34,121 nt of DNA from NCBI GenBank assembly GCA_937863995.1, contig CALMIK010000077.1, positions 1-34,121 on the forward strand, read 5' to 3'. Below, one piece after another: positions 1 through 8,302 of this stretch. The position numbers were made by a program, and so were the translations under genes. A model generated the notes under the pieces. That model worked only from the letters and a program-made list of their open reading frames with translations. It had not been told where the DNA came from and did not search any database. Numbering within the stretch: position 1 is the stretch's first letter; each line of letters opens with the position of its first letter. Origin of the DNA: an uncultured Chelatococcus sp. (lineage in GTDB: Bacteria; Pseudomonadota; Alphaproteobacteria; Rhizobiales; Beijerinckiaceae).

Positions 1-1248
1 GATGTTCTCGAGCCAGTCGAAATAGGTCTTTTCCCAGTTTTTCGGCACGAAGGCCGTGCGCCCGTCGCGCACCGCACCGAGCGCGCGATCCGCCAGCGGC
101 TTGACGTTGACGTACCACTGGTCGGTCAGCCACGGCTCGATGACGACGCCGGACCGGTCGCCGTGCGGCACGGCATGGGTGTGCGGCTCGATCTTCTCGA
201 CGAGCTCGCGCTCCTCGAGCAAGGTGACGATAGCCTTGCGCGCCTTGGCGCGGTCCTGCCCCTCGAGCGCCAGCACGGCGTCGAGTTCCGGCCCCGGCGT
301 CGCGTCGCGCAGGAAATCCTCGTTGCCGACGATGGCGACCTGCGCCTCCGGGCCGAGCACGTTGATGAGCGGCAGGTTATGGCGCTTGCCGACCTCGAAG
401 TCGTTGAAGTCGTGCGCGGGCGTGATCTTGACCGCGCCGGTGCCCTTCTCCGGGTCGGAATAGGTGTCGGCGACGACCGGAATCCGCCGCCCGACGAGCG
501 GCAGCAGCACATCCTTGCCGATGAGATCGCGGTAGCGCTCGTCGTCCGGGTGGACGGCGACCGCGACGTCGCCGAGCATCGTCTCGGGACGGGTGGTGGC
601 GACGGTGATGAAACGGCCGGGCGCGTCGGCCACCGGATAGCGCAGATGCCACAGGTTGCCCTTCACCTCGACCTGCTCGACCTCGATGTCCGAGATAGCG
701 GTCTGGAAGCGCGGGTCCCAGTTGACGAGTCGCTTGGCGCGGTAGATCAGCCCATCCTTGTGGAGGCGCACGAAGATGCGGCGCACGGCGCGCGACAGGC
801 CCTCGTCCATGGTGAAGCGCTCGCGCGACCAGTCGCAGGAAGCGCCGAGCCGGCGCAGCTGGCCGCCGATGGTGCCGCCCGATTCGGCCTTCCATGCCCA
901 CACGCGGCGCACGAATTCCTCGCGCCCGAGTTCGCGCCTGCCCGGCTCGCCGCGCTCCGCGAGCTGGCGCTCGACCACCATCTGGGTGGCGATGCCGGCG
1001 TGGTCCATGCCCGGCTGCCACAGCACGTCCTTGCCGCGCATGCGCTCGAACCGGCACAGGATGTCCTGCAGCGTGTTGTTGAGCGCGTGGCCCATGTGCA
1101 GCGAACCGGTGACGTTGGGCGGCGGAATGACGATGGAATAGGGCTCGGCGTCCCGGCGCTCGGGTCTGCCGGCGCGGAACGCACCGGCCTCGTCCCATGC
1201 TTGCGAAATACGGGCCTCGACGGCGGCGGGCTCGAAGGTCTTGTCCAT
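1..1248 (-). CDS. valS: Valine-tRNA ligase, N-terminal part (runs off the left edge)
   Basis: Class I aminoacyl-tRNA synthetase that charges tRNA-Val in the cytoplasm. The 416 codons visible are the N-terminal portion; the family is usually about 900-950 residues, so more than half lies outside the window. The class I signature is clear at residues 42-54 ([14 protein letters not shown], with HMGH as the HIGH motif), and the last visible residues (FDWLENI) match the family region following the editing domain. The ATG at 1246-1248 is chosen because it gives the normal short N-terminus ([18 protein letters not shown]). The KMSKS loop and anticodon-binding domain are not in the window. In relatives valS commonly follows popZ; here popZ lies 9 kb away on the other strand. 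Confidence 0.96.
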   Translation of the reverse strand, partial: MDKTFEPAAVEARISQAWDEAGAFRAGRPERRDAEPYSIVIPPPNVTGSLHMGHALNNTLQDILCRFERMRGKDVLWQPGMDHAGIATQMVVERQLAERGEPGRRELGREEFVRRVWAWKAESGGTIGGQLRRLGASCDWSRERFTMDEGLSRAVRRIFVRLHKDGLIYRAKRLVNWDPRFQTAISDIEVEQVEVKGNLWHLRYPVADAPGRFITVATTRPETMLGDVAVAVHPDDERYRDLIGKDVLLPLVGRRIPVVADTYSDPEKGTGAVKITPAHDFNDFEVGKRHNLPLINVLGPEAQVAIVGNEDFLRDATPGPELDAVLALEGQDRAKARKAIVTLLEERELVEKIEPHTHAVPHGDRSGVVIEPWLTDQWYVNVKPLADRALGAVRDGRTAFVPKNWEKTYFDWLENI

Positions 1249-1424
1249 CGCACTCAACGTTTACACTCGGCTGTTGTCGCGCCGGCACGGCAGGGAACGA
1301 CCGCGCCGGCGGCTTCGGGAGGATGAAGTCGTCGCCAGCAGATGAAGCGCACAGGCTGCCGCTGTCAAGGCGAAGCCGGATGCGCCGGCAATCGGCGAAA
1401 CGCAGCGGCGGCGCAGCGGGCCGG

Positions 1425-1889
1425 TCAGATTTCCCGCACGGCCTTCAGCACCGCCTCGGCGTGGCCCGGCACCTTCACCTTGCGCCACACCTGGGCGACC
1501 TGGCCTTCGGCGTCGATCAGGAACGTCGCGCGGTCGATGCCGAAGTATTTGCGGCCGTACATGCTTTTCTCGACCCAGACGCCATAGGCCTCGATGGCCT
1601 CCTTCTTCTCGTCGGAGGCGAGCGCGATCGCGAGATCGTGCTTGTCGCGGAAGGCGTCGTGGCTGGCGGCGCTGTCGGCGGAAACACCGATGATGACGGC
1701 GTTCGCCGCCTCGAACTCGCCGCGCAGGCCGTTGAAGGCGATGGCCTCCTTGGTGCAGCCGCTGGTATCGTCCTTGGGATAGAAATAGAGGACGACCTTG
1801 CGTCCGCGCAGGCCGGAGAGCGACAATGTCTCCGCGCCGGCGCCGGGAAGCGTGAAATCAGGGGCGGTCGCGCCCGGTTCGAGGCTCAT
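1425..1889 (-). CDS. bcp: Thioredoxin-dependent thiol peroxidase, Bcp/PrxQ type with one cysteine
   Basis: Peroxiredoxin of 154 residues (E. coli Bcp is 156) that reduces hydrogen peroxide and organic peroxides in the cytoplasm. The thioredoxin-like fold is recognised from APDFTLP near residue 10 and YFYPKDDTSGCTKEA at about 35-49, giving the peroxidatic Cys45. At position 50, where E. coli Bcp has its resolving cysteine, this protein has Ile, and no other cysteine exists in the chain, so it should work by a one-Cys mechanism needing an external thiol. The ATG at 1887-1889 is preferred over an in-frame start at 1985, because the 32 upstream residues match nothing in the family. A 7-bp hairpin (1907-1924) lies just upstream, in the leader. 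Confidence 0.95.
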   Translation of the reverse strand: MSLEPGATAPDFTLPGAGAETLSLSGLRGRKVVLYFYPKDDTSGCTKEAIAFNGLRGEFEAANAVIIGVSADSAASHDAFRDKHDLAIALASDEKKEAIEAYGVWVEKSMYGRKYFGIDRATFLIDAEGQVAQVWRKVKVPGHAEAVLKAVREI

Positions 1890-2234
1890 GTTCAGACTCC
1901 AATGCCGCATCTTGTCGAAGATGCCATTCGTCGGGGCGTCGGGGTTTTCCCGCCGGGCGAGACAATATATCAGCAGTATCGGCAAAAATGCCTCGCCTGC
2001 CGCGCCCGCAGGCCGGATTTCCCGGATATGCGGGGTTTTTGTGTGGGCAAGCGTTGAATTCGGCCGCCACCACGCGACTGGCGTTGCAAGGCGACTTTAC
2101 ACTATCATGATCGCGAAATGGAACCGTCGGCCAGGCACGCTGCACGGCGTCTCCGTCCGCTAGAGGCTGTTATTGAGCGAATTCTTATCGATTAAATGAT
2201 TCCATATTAATCGGAAAGCGCTCCAGGAGGATAT
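1890..2234. other. Divergent intergenic region between bcp and the AsmA-like gene
   Basis: This 345-base stretch holds the leaders of bcp (leftward) and of the AsmA-like gene (rightward). Visible structures are a perfect 7-bp hairpin at 1907-1924 (GCATCTT/AAGATGC, loop GTCG), a 49-bp dispersed quasi-palindrome at 2175-2223, and an AGGAGG at 2225-2230. Short open frames here have no family resemblance. I could not fix a convincing sigma-70 promoter. Confidence 0.6.
2175..2223 (-). repeat. Dispersed ~48-bp intergenic quasi-palindrome, copy 1
   Basis: Read on the minus strand the element begins GAGCGCTTTCCGAT and ends GAATTCGCTC, with ATGGAATCAT in the middle. It aligns end to end with the copy at 12127-12174 and shares both ends with the copy at 25583-25631. 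Its last base on the plus strand is two bases before the AGGAGG of the leader ORF. Transcribed, it would fold into an imperfect hairpin. Confidence 0.7.
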
Positions 2235-2336
2235 ATGGGCTGTCTGAAGCCGATGTCGATGGCGGCGAAGCATCAGGGCCAGCTTGCGGAACTTTCCGCG
2301 CGCGCACCGGTCAGGCAGCGGCGGCTGGACGTATGA
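2235..2336 (+). CDS. 33-residue leader ORF overlapping the AsmA-like gene
   Basis: A short frame (MGCLKPMSMAAK... ending RRLDV) begins with ATG at 2235, four bases after a full AGGAGG (2225-2230), the best Shine-Dalgarno in this region. Its TGA (2334-2336) overlaps the ATG (2333-2335) of the large downstream gene as ATGA, the usual arrangement for translational coupling. The downstream gene has no comparable ribosome site of its own. I recognise no family, signal peptide or membrane segment. It may be a leader peptide that delivers ribosomes to the next gene, or a real small protein. The evidence is positional only. Confidence 0.5.
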   Translation: MGCLKPMSMAAKHQGQLAELSARAPVRQRRLDV

Positions 2337-5300
2337 GAAGGGCGCGGCACTTTCGCGGCTCCCGCCACGGGCGGGCGCGCCGGCGCAGCGTCGCAGGGCG
2401 CGCGATGGGGCAGATGCTGCGCGGCGCGCTGCTCACGACGCTGGTGCTGATTCTTTGCGTCGGCGCCGTCATCGCGCGGCTGTCGTTCGGGGCGATCAAC
2501 GCCGACATGCTGGCCGAGCCGATCGCCCGCGCCCTCGACGAGCGGCTCGCGCCGGGCTGGAGCGCGCGCATCGCCCAGACCGGCATCGCGCTCACCGCCT
2601 ACGGCCCCGCCCTGTTGTCGCAAGGCGTCGAGATCCGCCAGCCGGACGGCACGCTGTTCCTGAGCGCCCGCGAGGGCGAGATCGCCATGGACCCTTGGCG
2701 TCTGGCCTTCGGCGTCATCGACGTCACCGCCGTGTCCTTCTCGGGCCTCGACGTCCGCCTCACCATTCTGCCGGACGGCTCGGTGCGCACCGATACCGTG
2801 CCCGCCGGCGCGCCGCATCCCGCCGATCCCGCGGCACCGCCGCAGGCCAGCCCCACGCTACCGGCCGATACCCCGCCCGGTTTCGACGCCGCGGTCGTCG
2901 GCATCGTCAACCTGCTTTCCGACCAGAGCGGCCTTGCCCGCGCCCTCGACCGCATCTCCCTCTCCGAGGCGAGCCTCGCCATCGTCAACCCGGACGGCGA
3001 GGAACGGGCGCGGTTCGCGGACGTGGAAGCCAGCGTCGAGCGCACGGCGGCGGACGCCGTCAACGTCAGGCTGTCGGTGCGGGGCGCCGTCGGCCCGTGG
3101 ACGCTGGCCGGCACGGTGGCGGGCCTTGGCGGCGGCGAGCGCACCGTAGATCTTGCCGTCGAGCGCGTGCCGCTCACCGACGTGCTGCTGCTGGCGGATG
3201 CCCAGGGCGGGCAGATTTCCGGCGACCTCGCCTTCTCCGGCAGCGCGCGGGTCAGCGTCTCCGGCGACAACCGGCTCACGGGGCTTTCGGGCGCGCTCAC
3301 GTCCGCGCCCGGCACCCTGATCTATCACGACAAGGACCAGCCTCCGCTGCATGTCGCGCGGCTGAAGCTCAATGCGGAGCGCGACGCCGGCAGCGGCGGC
3401 CTGCTGATACCGATGCTCGGGCTCGACATCGGCGGCGCCCGCTTCGACATGGCCGGGCGGGTGGTCTTTCCGGGCGGGAAGGAGCGGTGGCGGCTCAAGC
3501 TCGAAGGGCGCGAGGCGGTGCTGCCGCCGCTGTCCGACGCGGAGGAAGCGCTTGTCATCGACAACCTGTCGCTTGAGCTCGCGGGCGAGCAGGGCGGACG
3601 GCTGCTCATCGAGCGAATCGCGGCCTCGGGCGCCGGTTTCGGCGTGGCGCTCAACGGCGAGATGGGCGGGCACGACAATCCGGGCGGGCTGCGGCTCGGC
3701 ATCCAGACAGCGCGCTCGGACGCGCGCGCCATCCTGCGCTTCTGGCCCGCCTTCGTCACGCCGGAGCCACGCCACTACATCATCGACAATCTGTCGGCGG
3801 GCGTGCTGGAAAACCTCAACGTCGCGGTCAGCCTCACCCACGAGCAGCTCGAGGCCTCGCGCCGGCGCGAGGCGCTGCCGGCGGAGGTGGCGCACACGCA
3901 GTTCTCCGCCGTCGATGTGACGCTGCAGGCCGCGCCCGGCTTCCCGCCGCTCACCGGGATGACCATCGGCGGCACCGTGACCGGCGCGACCGCCGACATC
4001 GCCGCCGCCACCGCCCGGGCGGAGGTGGCGCCGGGGCAGGCGCTTTCCCTCGCGGACGGGCGCATGCGGATGGAGCGCCTCGCGGCGCCGATCGACGCCG
4101 ACATCGGCTTTCGCCTGCGGGGGCCGGCGCCAGCTCTCGTGCACCTGCTGCAGAGCGAGGCGCTGCGGCCGATCTTCAACATCGACCTGCCGACCGCCGG
4201 CATGCAGGGAACGGTGGACCTCGCCGTTTCCGTGGGGCTGCCGCTCGTCAAGGAACTCACGCCCGATCAGGTCGTCTCCAGCGCCACCGGCACGCTGAAG
4301 GGTCTGAGCGTCGACCTCGGCAACGGGCGCGACAAGCTGACCGACGCCGACCTGGCGCTGACGCTCGACGCGAGCAGCATCGCGCTCGCCGGCACGGGGC
4401 GGCTCGCGGGCCTGCCCGCCGCCATAGACCTGCGCCAGCCGCTGCGCCCCGCGGGCGGCGGCAGCGCGGGAGACGGGCGCGCCGCCATCACCCTGACGCT
4501 CGACGACGCGGCGCGCGCCGCGCGCGGGTTCGACCTCGGCCCACGGCTGCGCGGGCCGGTCACCGCCCGCATCGACGCGCCCTTCGGCGGGCGCAAGGCA
4601 GGCGGGCGCACGTCCGTGAAGGTCGATGTCGACCTGGCACGCGCGCGCATCGACGGCCTCCTGCCCGGCTGGACCAAGGAGGCGGGCAAGCCCGGCCGCC
4701 TCGGGTTCTCGGCCGAGCTGCCGGGCACCGGCGACGATGGATTCGCGCTCTCCGACATCGTGCTGGACGCTGGCGCGGCGGCGAAGGGCAGCGCGCGCTT
4801 CGACGCCGGCGGCAACCTGAAAAACGCCTCGCTCACCGGCGTGCGCCTGTCGCCCAACGACGACCTGTCGCTGGAGATCGCGGCGGCGACAGGCGCCCAC
4901 CGCGTCACCGCGCGCGGCAACCTGCTCGACGCGCGGCCATTCCTGAAGGGCGTTCGCGGCGGCATGAAGGGCGGCGCGCGCGGCGGCGGCGGCGATTTGC
5001 CGAATCTCGACGTCGATCTCGCGGTGAATATTCTGGCGGGCTTCAACAGCGAGACGCTGTCGAAGGCGAGCCTGCGCCTCGAAACGCGCAAGGGCGACAT
5101 CGGCGCGCTCAGCCTGAAGGGCAGCTTCAGCGGCGCGCCGATCTCGGCGAGCCTCTCGGGAGCCGACAAGCGGATCGTCCTGCAAAGCGCCAACGCGGGA
5201 GCGATGCTGCGATTCGCCGACCTCTACGGCCGTCTCGCAGGCGGCGCGCTGCAGGCCCACATCGCGCCCGACGGCGGCCAGGTGCTGATCCGCGATTTCG

Positions 5301-5767
5301 CCATCCTCAACGAACCGACCATGGAGCACCTGCTGACCGAAAGCCCGCGCTCGATTCCGGTCGATCCCGGCAACGTGCCCTTCACCAAGCTGCGGGCGAG
5401 CTTCACCCGCGCGCCGGATCGCATCAACATTCAGGAAGGCGTGCTGTGGGGGCCGGGCGTGGGCGTGACCTTCGAGGGCAACGTCGACACCCGCCGCGAG
5501 ACGATCGACGTCTCGGGCACCTATGTGCCGGCCTACGCGCTCAATAATATGTTCAGCCAGGTGCCGCTGCTCGGGCCGCTGCTCGGCGGCGGGCAATACG
5601 AAGGGCTGTTCGCGGTCAATTTCCGGGCGCGCGGACCGCTCGATTCGCCGGCCGTCAGCGTCAACCCGCTCTCGGCCATCGCGCCGGGGATTTTCCGCAA
5701 GTTCTTCGATCTCGGCCGCGCCGACAGCGGCCAGCCGGCGGCGGTCCCGCAGGAAACGGGGCAGTAA
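2333..5767 (+). CDS. AsmA-like/YhdP-type envelope protein (DUF3971 and AsmA-like C-terminal region)
   Basis: A protein of 1144 residues with an Arg-rich N-terminus (1-24), one transmembrane segment at about 29-50, and a long repetitive beta-rich body expected in the periplasm. Repeated stretches of alternating residues and phrases such as GTVDLAVSVGLPL, and the C-terminal part (NMFSQVPLLGPLLGGG followed by VNPLSAIAPGIFRKFF), are typical of the AsmA/YhdP/TamB group. Members of this group form bridge-like lipid conduits between the inner and outer membranes. ATG 2333 is used because it overlaps the leader ORF stop; ATG 2405 (MGQMLRGALL) is a plausible alternative that would remove the basic tail. 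The gene appears monocistronic after the leader. The family is clear; the specific lipid role is inferred. Confidence 0.88.
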   Translation: MRRARHFRGSRHGRARRRSVAGRAMGQMLRGALLTTLVLILCVGAVIARLSFGAINADMLAEPIARALDERLAPGWSARIAQTGIALTAYGPALLSQGVEIRQPDGTLFLSAREGEIAMDPWRLAFGVIDVTAVSFSGLDVRLTILPDGSVRTDTVPAGAPHPADPAAPPQASPTLPADTPPGFDAAVVGIVNLLSDQSGLARALDRISLSEASLAIVNPDGEERARFADVEASVERTAADAVNVRLSVRGAVGPWTLAGTVAGLGGGERTVDLAVERVPLTDVLLLADAQGGQISGDLAFSGSARVSVSGDNRLTGLSGALTSAPGTLIYHDKDQPPLHVARLKLNAERDAGSGGLLIPMLGLDIGGARFDMAGRVVFPGGKERWRLKLEGREAVLPPLSDAEEALVIDNLSLELAGEQGGRLLIERIAASGAGFGVALNGEMGGHDNPGGLRLGIQTARSDARAILRFWPAFVTPEPRHYIIDNLSAGVLENLNVAVSLTHEQLEASRRREALPAEVAHTQFSAVDVTLQAAPGFPPLTGMTIGGTVTGATADIAAATARAEVAPGQALSLADGRMRMERLAAPIDADIGFRLRGPAPALVHLLQSEALRPIFNIDLPTAGMQGTVDLAVSVGLPLVKELTPDQVVSSATGTLKGLSVDLGNGRDKLTDADLALTLDASSIALAGTGRLAGLPAAIDLRQPLRPAGGGSAGDGRAAITLTLDDAARAARGFDLGPRLRGPVTARIDAPFGGRKAGGRTSVKVDVDLARARIDGLLPGWTKEAGKPGRLGFSAELPGTGDDGFALSDIVLDAGAAAKGSARFDAGGNLKNASLTGVRLSPNDDLSLEIAAATGAHRVTARGNLLDARPFLKGVRGGMKGGARGGGGDLPNLDVDLAVNILAGFNSETLSKASLRLETRKGDIGALSLKGSFSGAPISASLSGADKRIVLQSANAGAMLRFADLYGRLAGGALQAHIAPDGGQVLIRDFAILNEPTMEHLLTESPRSIPVDPGNVPFTKLRASFTRAPDRINIQEGVLWGPGVGVTFEGNVDTRRETIDVSGTYVPAYALNNMFSQVPLLGPLLGGGQYEGLFAVNFRARGPLDSPAVSVNPLSAIAPGIFRKFFDLGRADSGQPAAVPQETGQ

Positions 5768-5812
5768 ACGGGCCAGTGACCTGCGCCACCGGCCCGCTTC
5801 CCGCAGTTCCCG

Positions 5813-6331
5813 TCACGCAGCCGAAGGCCCCGGATCGTCTTCACCCACCTCTCCGGCCGCGCCGTCGCGGGCCGCGCGGGCATTGCGCACGTCGCCAAGG
5901 TCGATGATCGGGCGATCGGCGGCGGCCGAGGCTGCGGCGGCGCCCACCGACACGACGGTGAGCCGCTGCTCGCGCCCGTCGCGCGCCGTCCATTTGAACG
6001 ACTGCCCGATGGCAAGGCCGATCAGCGCGGTGCCGATGGGCGTCAAAATGGAGATCCGGCCGGCGGAGATGTCCGCCTCGCCGGGATAGACGAGCGTCAC
6101 GCGCCGGCGTTGGCCGTCGTCGGTCTCGAACTCCACCTCGGAATTCATGCGCACCACGTCCGCCGGCACCTTGCCGGCCTTGACGACGCGGGCGCGCTCC
6201 ATCTCCCCGAGCAGTTCGTCGGCGAGTTCGGGCTGGCGCGCGGCAATAGACGCCGCCAGCGCCGACAGGCGTTGATGCTCATCGTCGCCGATGACGATCC
6301 TGGGCAGGGCGATGCGGCCTGATTTGGTCAT
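5813..6331 (-). CDS. rnk: Nucleoside diphosphate kinase regulator, Rnk/GreA-type
   Basis: A 172-residue protein of the Rnk family: a short N-terminal helical pair followed by a GreA/GreB C-terminal domain that binds RNA polymerase. Diagnostic stretches are VVRMNSEVEFETDDG and RVTLVYPGEAD, then ISILTPIGTALIGLAIGQSF. E. coli Rnk is 136 residues; the extra length is a low-complexity, Ala/Asp-rich C-terminal tail of about 35 residues of unknown use. The ATG at 6329-6331 follows AAGGTG at a normal distance and gives the usual N-terminus (MTKSGRIALPRIVI). The frame stays open upstream to 6610, but that stretch shows no homology. It is convergent with the AsmA-like gene. Confidence 0.88.
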   Translation of the reverse strand: MTKSGRIALPRIVIGDDEHQRLSALAASIAARQPELADELLGEMERARVVKAGKVPADVVRMNSEVEFETDDGQRRRVTLVYPGEADISAGRISILTPIGTALIGLAIGQSFKWTARDGREQRLTVVSVGAAAASAAADRPIIDLGDVRNARAARDGAAGEVGEDDPGPSAA

Positions 6332-6852
6332 GTTGGTCACCTTGTGAAAATCGCTGCGCCCGGAACGGATGCCCGGAGCGGGTTTTTGGATCGTCGGCCC
6401 GGAATCGCACCGGGGTGTGGGAAGCGCAGCCCGCCGGGCTGCTGACATGACGATCGACTGATTGTGAAATGCTGGTTTGACGGTCACAGCGCCTGTGGCG
6501 ATGCGCGGGCGGCCCTGCCTCAGGCGAGTGGCAGCCGGCGTGACTGCCACCACTGGAGCCGCGCGGCCGACATCCTGCCGGGCCGGAAGCGCCGAACCTG
6601 GGCCGGGCATGCGCCAACGGTCGCAACGGGCAACGCCTGCGCCCCTTGTGCGATGACCTGCGGCAATGCGTGCCCGATTTGGTTCATGACAGCCATGGAA
6701 TCATGCTCGCCCCGATCGGCGGCTTTGTCAATTCACGACGCTGCGGGCGGCGGAAAGGCCAACCCGGGAATCAAAACGCCCGAAATCACCGCTGAGCGGC
6801 GATTGCCGCCAGGCGGTGCCCGGACATCCAGTATAGCGATTGTGGATTGTAA
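6332..6852. other. Gene-free stretch between rnk and tRNA-Asn
   Basis: These 521 bases hold no frame that I recognise on either strand. A stretch on the minus strand near 6380-6410 superficially resembles a T-arm, but there is no matching acceptor or anticodon arm. The rnk leader and promoter should be at the left end. I see no clear terminator or repeat. Confidence 0.5.
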
Positions 6853-6928
6853 TGGCTCCTCGAGCAGGACTCGAACCTGCGACCCAGCGATTAACAGTCG
6901 CTTGCTCTACCAACTGAGCTATCGAGGA
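6853..6928 (-). tRNA. tRNA-Asn (anticodon GTT)
   Basis: A 76-base cloverleaf on the minus strand. The acceptor pairs 5' TCCTCGA with TCGAGGA, followed by discriminator G and an encoded CCA. The D-arm is AGCTCAGTTGGTAGAGC, the anticodon loop is CTGTTAA (anticodon GTT, Asn), and the T-arm contains GGTTCGAGTCC. All arms pair without mismatches that I can see. Confidence 0.97.
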
Positions 6929-7186
6929 ACATTGAAGAGGGGGATACAGGATGCCGGAGAACGATGCAAGATGTTTTACGCGGATTTTTTGCCGGCCATG
7001 TTCATATGTGGATAACCTCCCGGGTTTTCCACCGTTCCACTGCCGCCGGCTCGCAAAAGCGCTTCCGCCGAGCGGCGTGCAGCGGGAATTTCGGCTCATC
7101 CCACGAGGATTTGCATCCCTGCGCCGCCCAGTTTGATCGAGACGGTTGCATTTGCAGGCCGTGCTAAGCTATGAAGCACGCGGTGA

Positions 7187-7260
7187 GGCCTCGTGGCGGA
7201 GTGGTTACGCAGAGGACTGCAAATCCTTGCACCCCGGTTCGATTCCGGGCGAGGCCTCCA
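7187..7260 (+). tRNA. tRNA-Cys (anticodon GCA)
   Basis: A 74-base cloverleaf. The acceptor pairs GGCCTCG with CGAGGCC, followed by discriminator T and an encoded CCA. The anticodon stem GAGGA/TCCTT (last pair wobble) carries loop CTGCAAA (anticodon GCA, Cys), and the T-arm is CCCGGTTCGATTCCGGG. It ends 59 bases before the pcm-like gene on the same strand, so it may share a transcript with it. Confidence 0.97.
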
Positions 7261-7319
7261 AGGCGACCGGCGGTGCCACACGCCATACCGATCACGCAGG
7301 TAACATAAAGGTCGACGTC

Positions 7320-7997
7320 ATGTTCGATTTCGCCCGCGCCCGACGCACGATGGTCGATTGTCAGGTGCGGACATTCGACGTCACCGACCGGGCGGTGCTC
7401 GCCGCCCTGGAATATCTTCCGCGCGAACGCTTTGTCCCCGAGGACAAGCAGCTCCTCGCCTTCAGCGACCAGCACATCGTGGTGTCCGAAGCCGGCCATG
7501 CGCCCGCCGAACAGGGCCGCTTCCTGCTGGCGCCGCTCATCTTCGCCCGCCTCATCCAGGCGCTCGACCTGCGCGAGGGCGCGCGCGTGCTCGACGTGGG
7601 CGCCGCCACCGGCTACGGCTCGGCGGTGCTCGCGCATGTCGGCGCGCAGGTGACCGCCCTCGAATCGGATGAAGCAGTCGCCGCCCGTGCGCGCGTGCTC
7701 GCGGCCGAGTTCGGCGAGGGACGAATCAGCGTCGTCACCGGCCCGCTCGCCGCCGGCTGGCGCGAGGGCGCGCCCTACGACGCCATCGTGGTCAACGGCG
7801 CGTTCGAAGCTGTGCCCGAGACGCTTCTCGCCCAGCTCGCGGACGGCGGAAAGCTCGTTGGCATCAGCGGCGAAACCGCGGCCCCCAAGGCGCTTCTCAT
7901 CCAGCGGGCGGGTGCCTCGACCAGCACGCGCACACTCTTCGACGCACCGGCGCCGGTGCTTGCAGGCTTCCGCGCACCGGCGGAATTCGTTTTCTGA
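7320..7997 (+). CDS. pcm: PCMT-family (protein-L-isoaspartate O-methyltransferase-like) protein
   Basis: A 225-residue SAM-dependent methyltransferase-fold protein. Motif I is VLDVGAATGYGSAVLA at about 90-105, followed by an acidic residue in TALESD that would hold the SAM ribose. The N-terminal part (RTMVDCQVRT, LPRERFVPED) is characteristic of the PCMT family and puts this protein in it. Authentic repair enzymes usually carry an E-[IV]-G-T-G-[ST]-G-Y type motif I; here it is DVGAATGYGS, so isoaspartate repair is not assured. ATG 7320 is chosen because homology begins there and an AAAGG lies upstream; the longer frame would read through tRNA-Cys. In relatives this gene sits directly before tolC, as here. 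Confidence 0.85.
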   Translation: MFDFARARRTMVDCQVRTFDVTDRAVLAALEYLPRERFVPEDKQLLAFSDQHIVVSEAGHAPAEQGRFLLAPLIFARLIQALDLREGARVLDVGAATGYGSAVLAHVGAQVTALESDEAVAARARVLAAEFGEGRISVVTGPLAAGWREGAPYDAIVVNGAFEAVPETLLAQLADGGKLVGISGETAAPKALLIQRAGASTSTRTLFDAPAPVLAGFRAPAEFVF

Positions 7998-8302
7998 TCG
8001 CCGGTCGCACGTTCGTGTGATGCCGCACGCCTCAATGCGGTCCATGAGACCGCGTGCTGGTGCGTGGCGCAGAAAAATGCCATGGTTAAACAACATATTA
8101 CATGATCTTCCCGGCGACCGGGGGCGTGTCGTATTTTTGCAACGCAGCGTTTCAAACGCTGGGAATGCAAGAAATGTACAGTTTCGGCATGCTACCGGTC
8201 AAAGTAGAATGGCTGCATCTCGTGGCGGTGATTTTGTTAACCGGATTTGAGTAATTGAAGACGCACGCCAGTGTTGTCTACAGGGAAGTCGGGAAGGTGA
8301 AC
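7998..8302. other. Intergenic region between pcm and tolC
   Basis: 305 bases without a gene. A hairpin GCGGTC-CATGA-GACCGC at 8037-8053 may end the pcm transcript but has no T-run. Near the right end TTTTGTTAACC (8232-8242) contains the CtrA half-site TTAACC; an identical 11-mer precedes popZ at 9810-9820. Confidence 0.5.

Noticed and set aside
2858..5596. Very long open frame on the minus strand opposite the AsmA-like gene
   Set aside because: GC-rich coding sequence leaves antisense frames open. The translation is Arg/Ala/Gly/His-rich with no family resemblance, while the plus frame has clear domains and a membrane anchor.
6370..6420. T-arm-like sequence suggesting another tRNA
   Set aside because: No matching acceptor stem, D-arm or anticodon arm could be built around it.
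6332..6610. In-frame N-terminal extension of the rnk protein
   Set aside because: No similarity to the family, no ribosome site, and the ATG at 6331 has one.
6853..7260. tRNA genes as integration sites of a mobile element
   Set aside because: No integrase gene and no direct repeat of either tRNA 3' end was seen nearby.
8255..8302. TTG 8255 as the tolC start
   Set aside because: It would add 16 residues before an otherwise well-formed signal peptide; GTG 8303 has a better-placed ribosome site.
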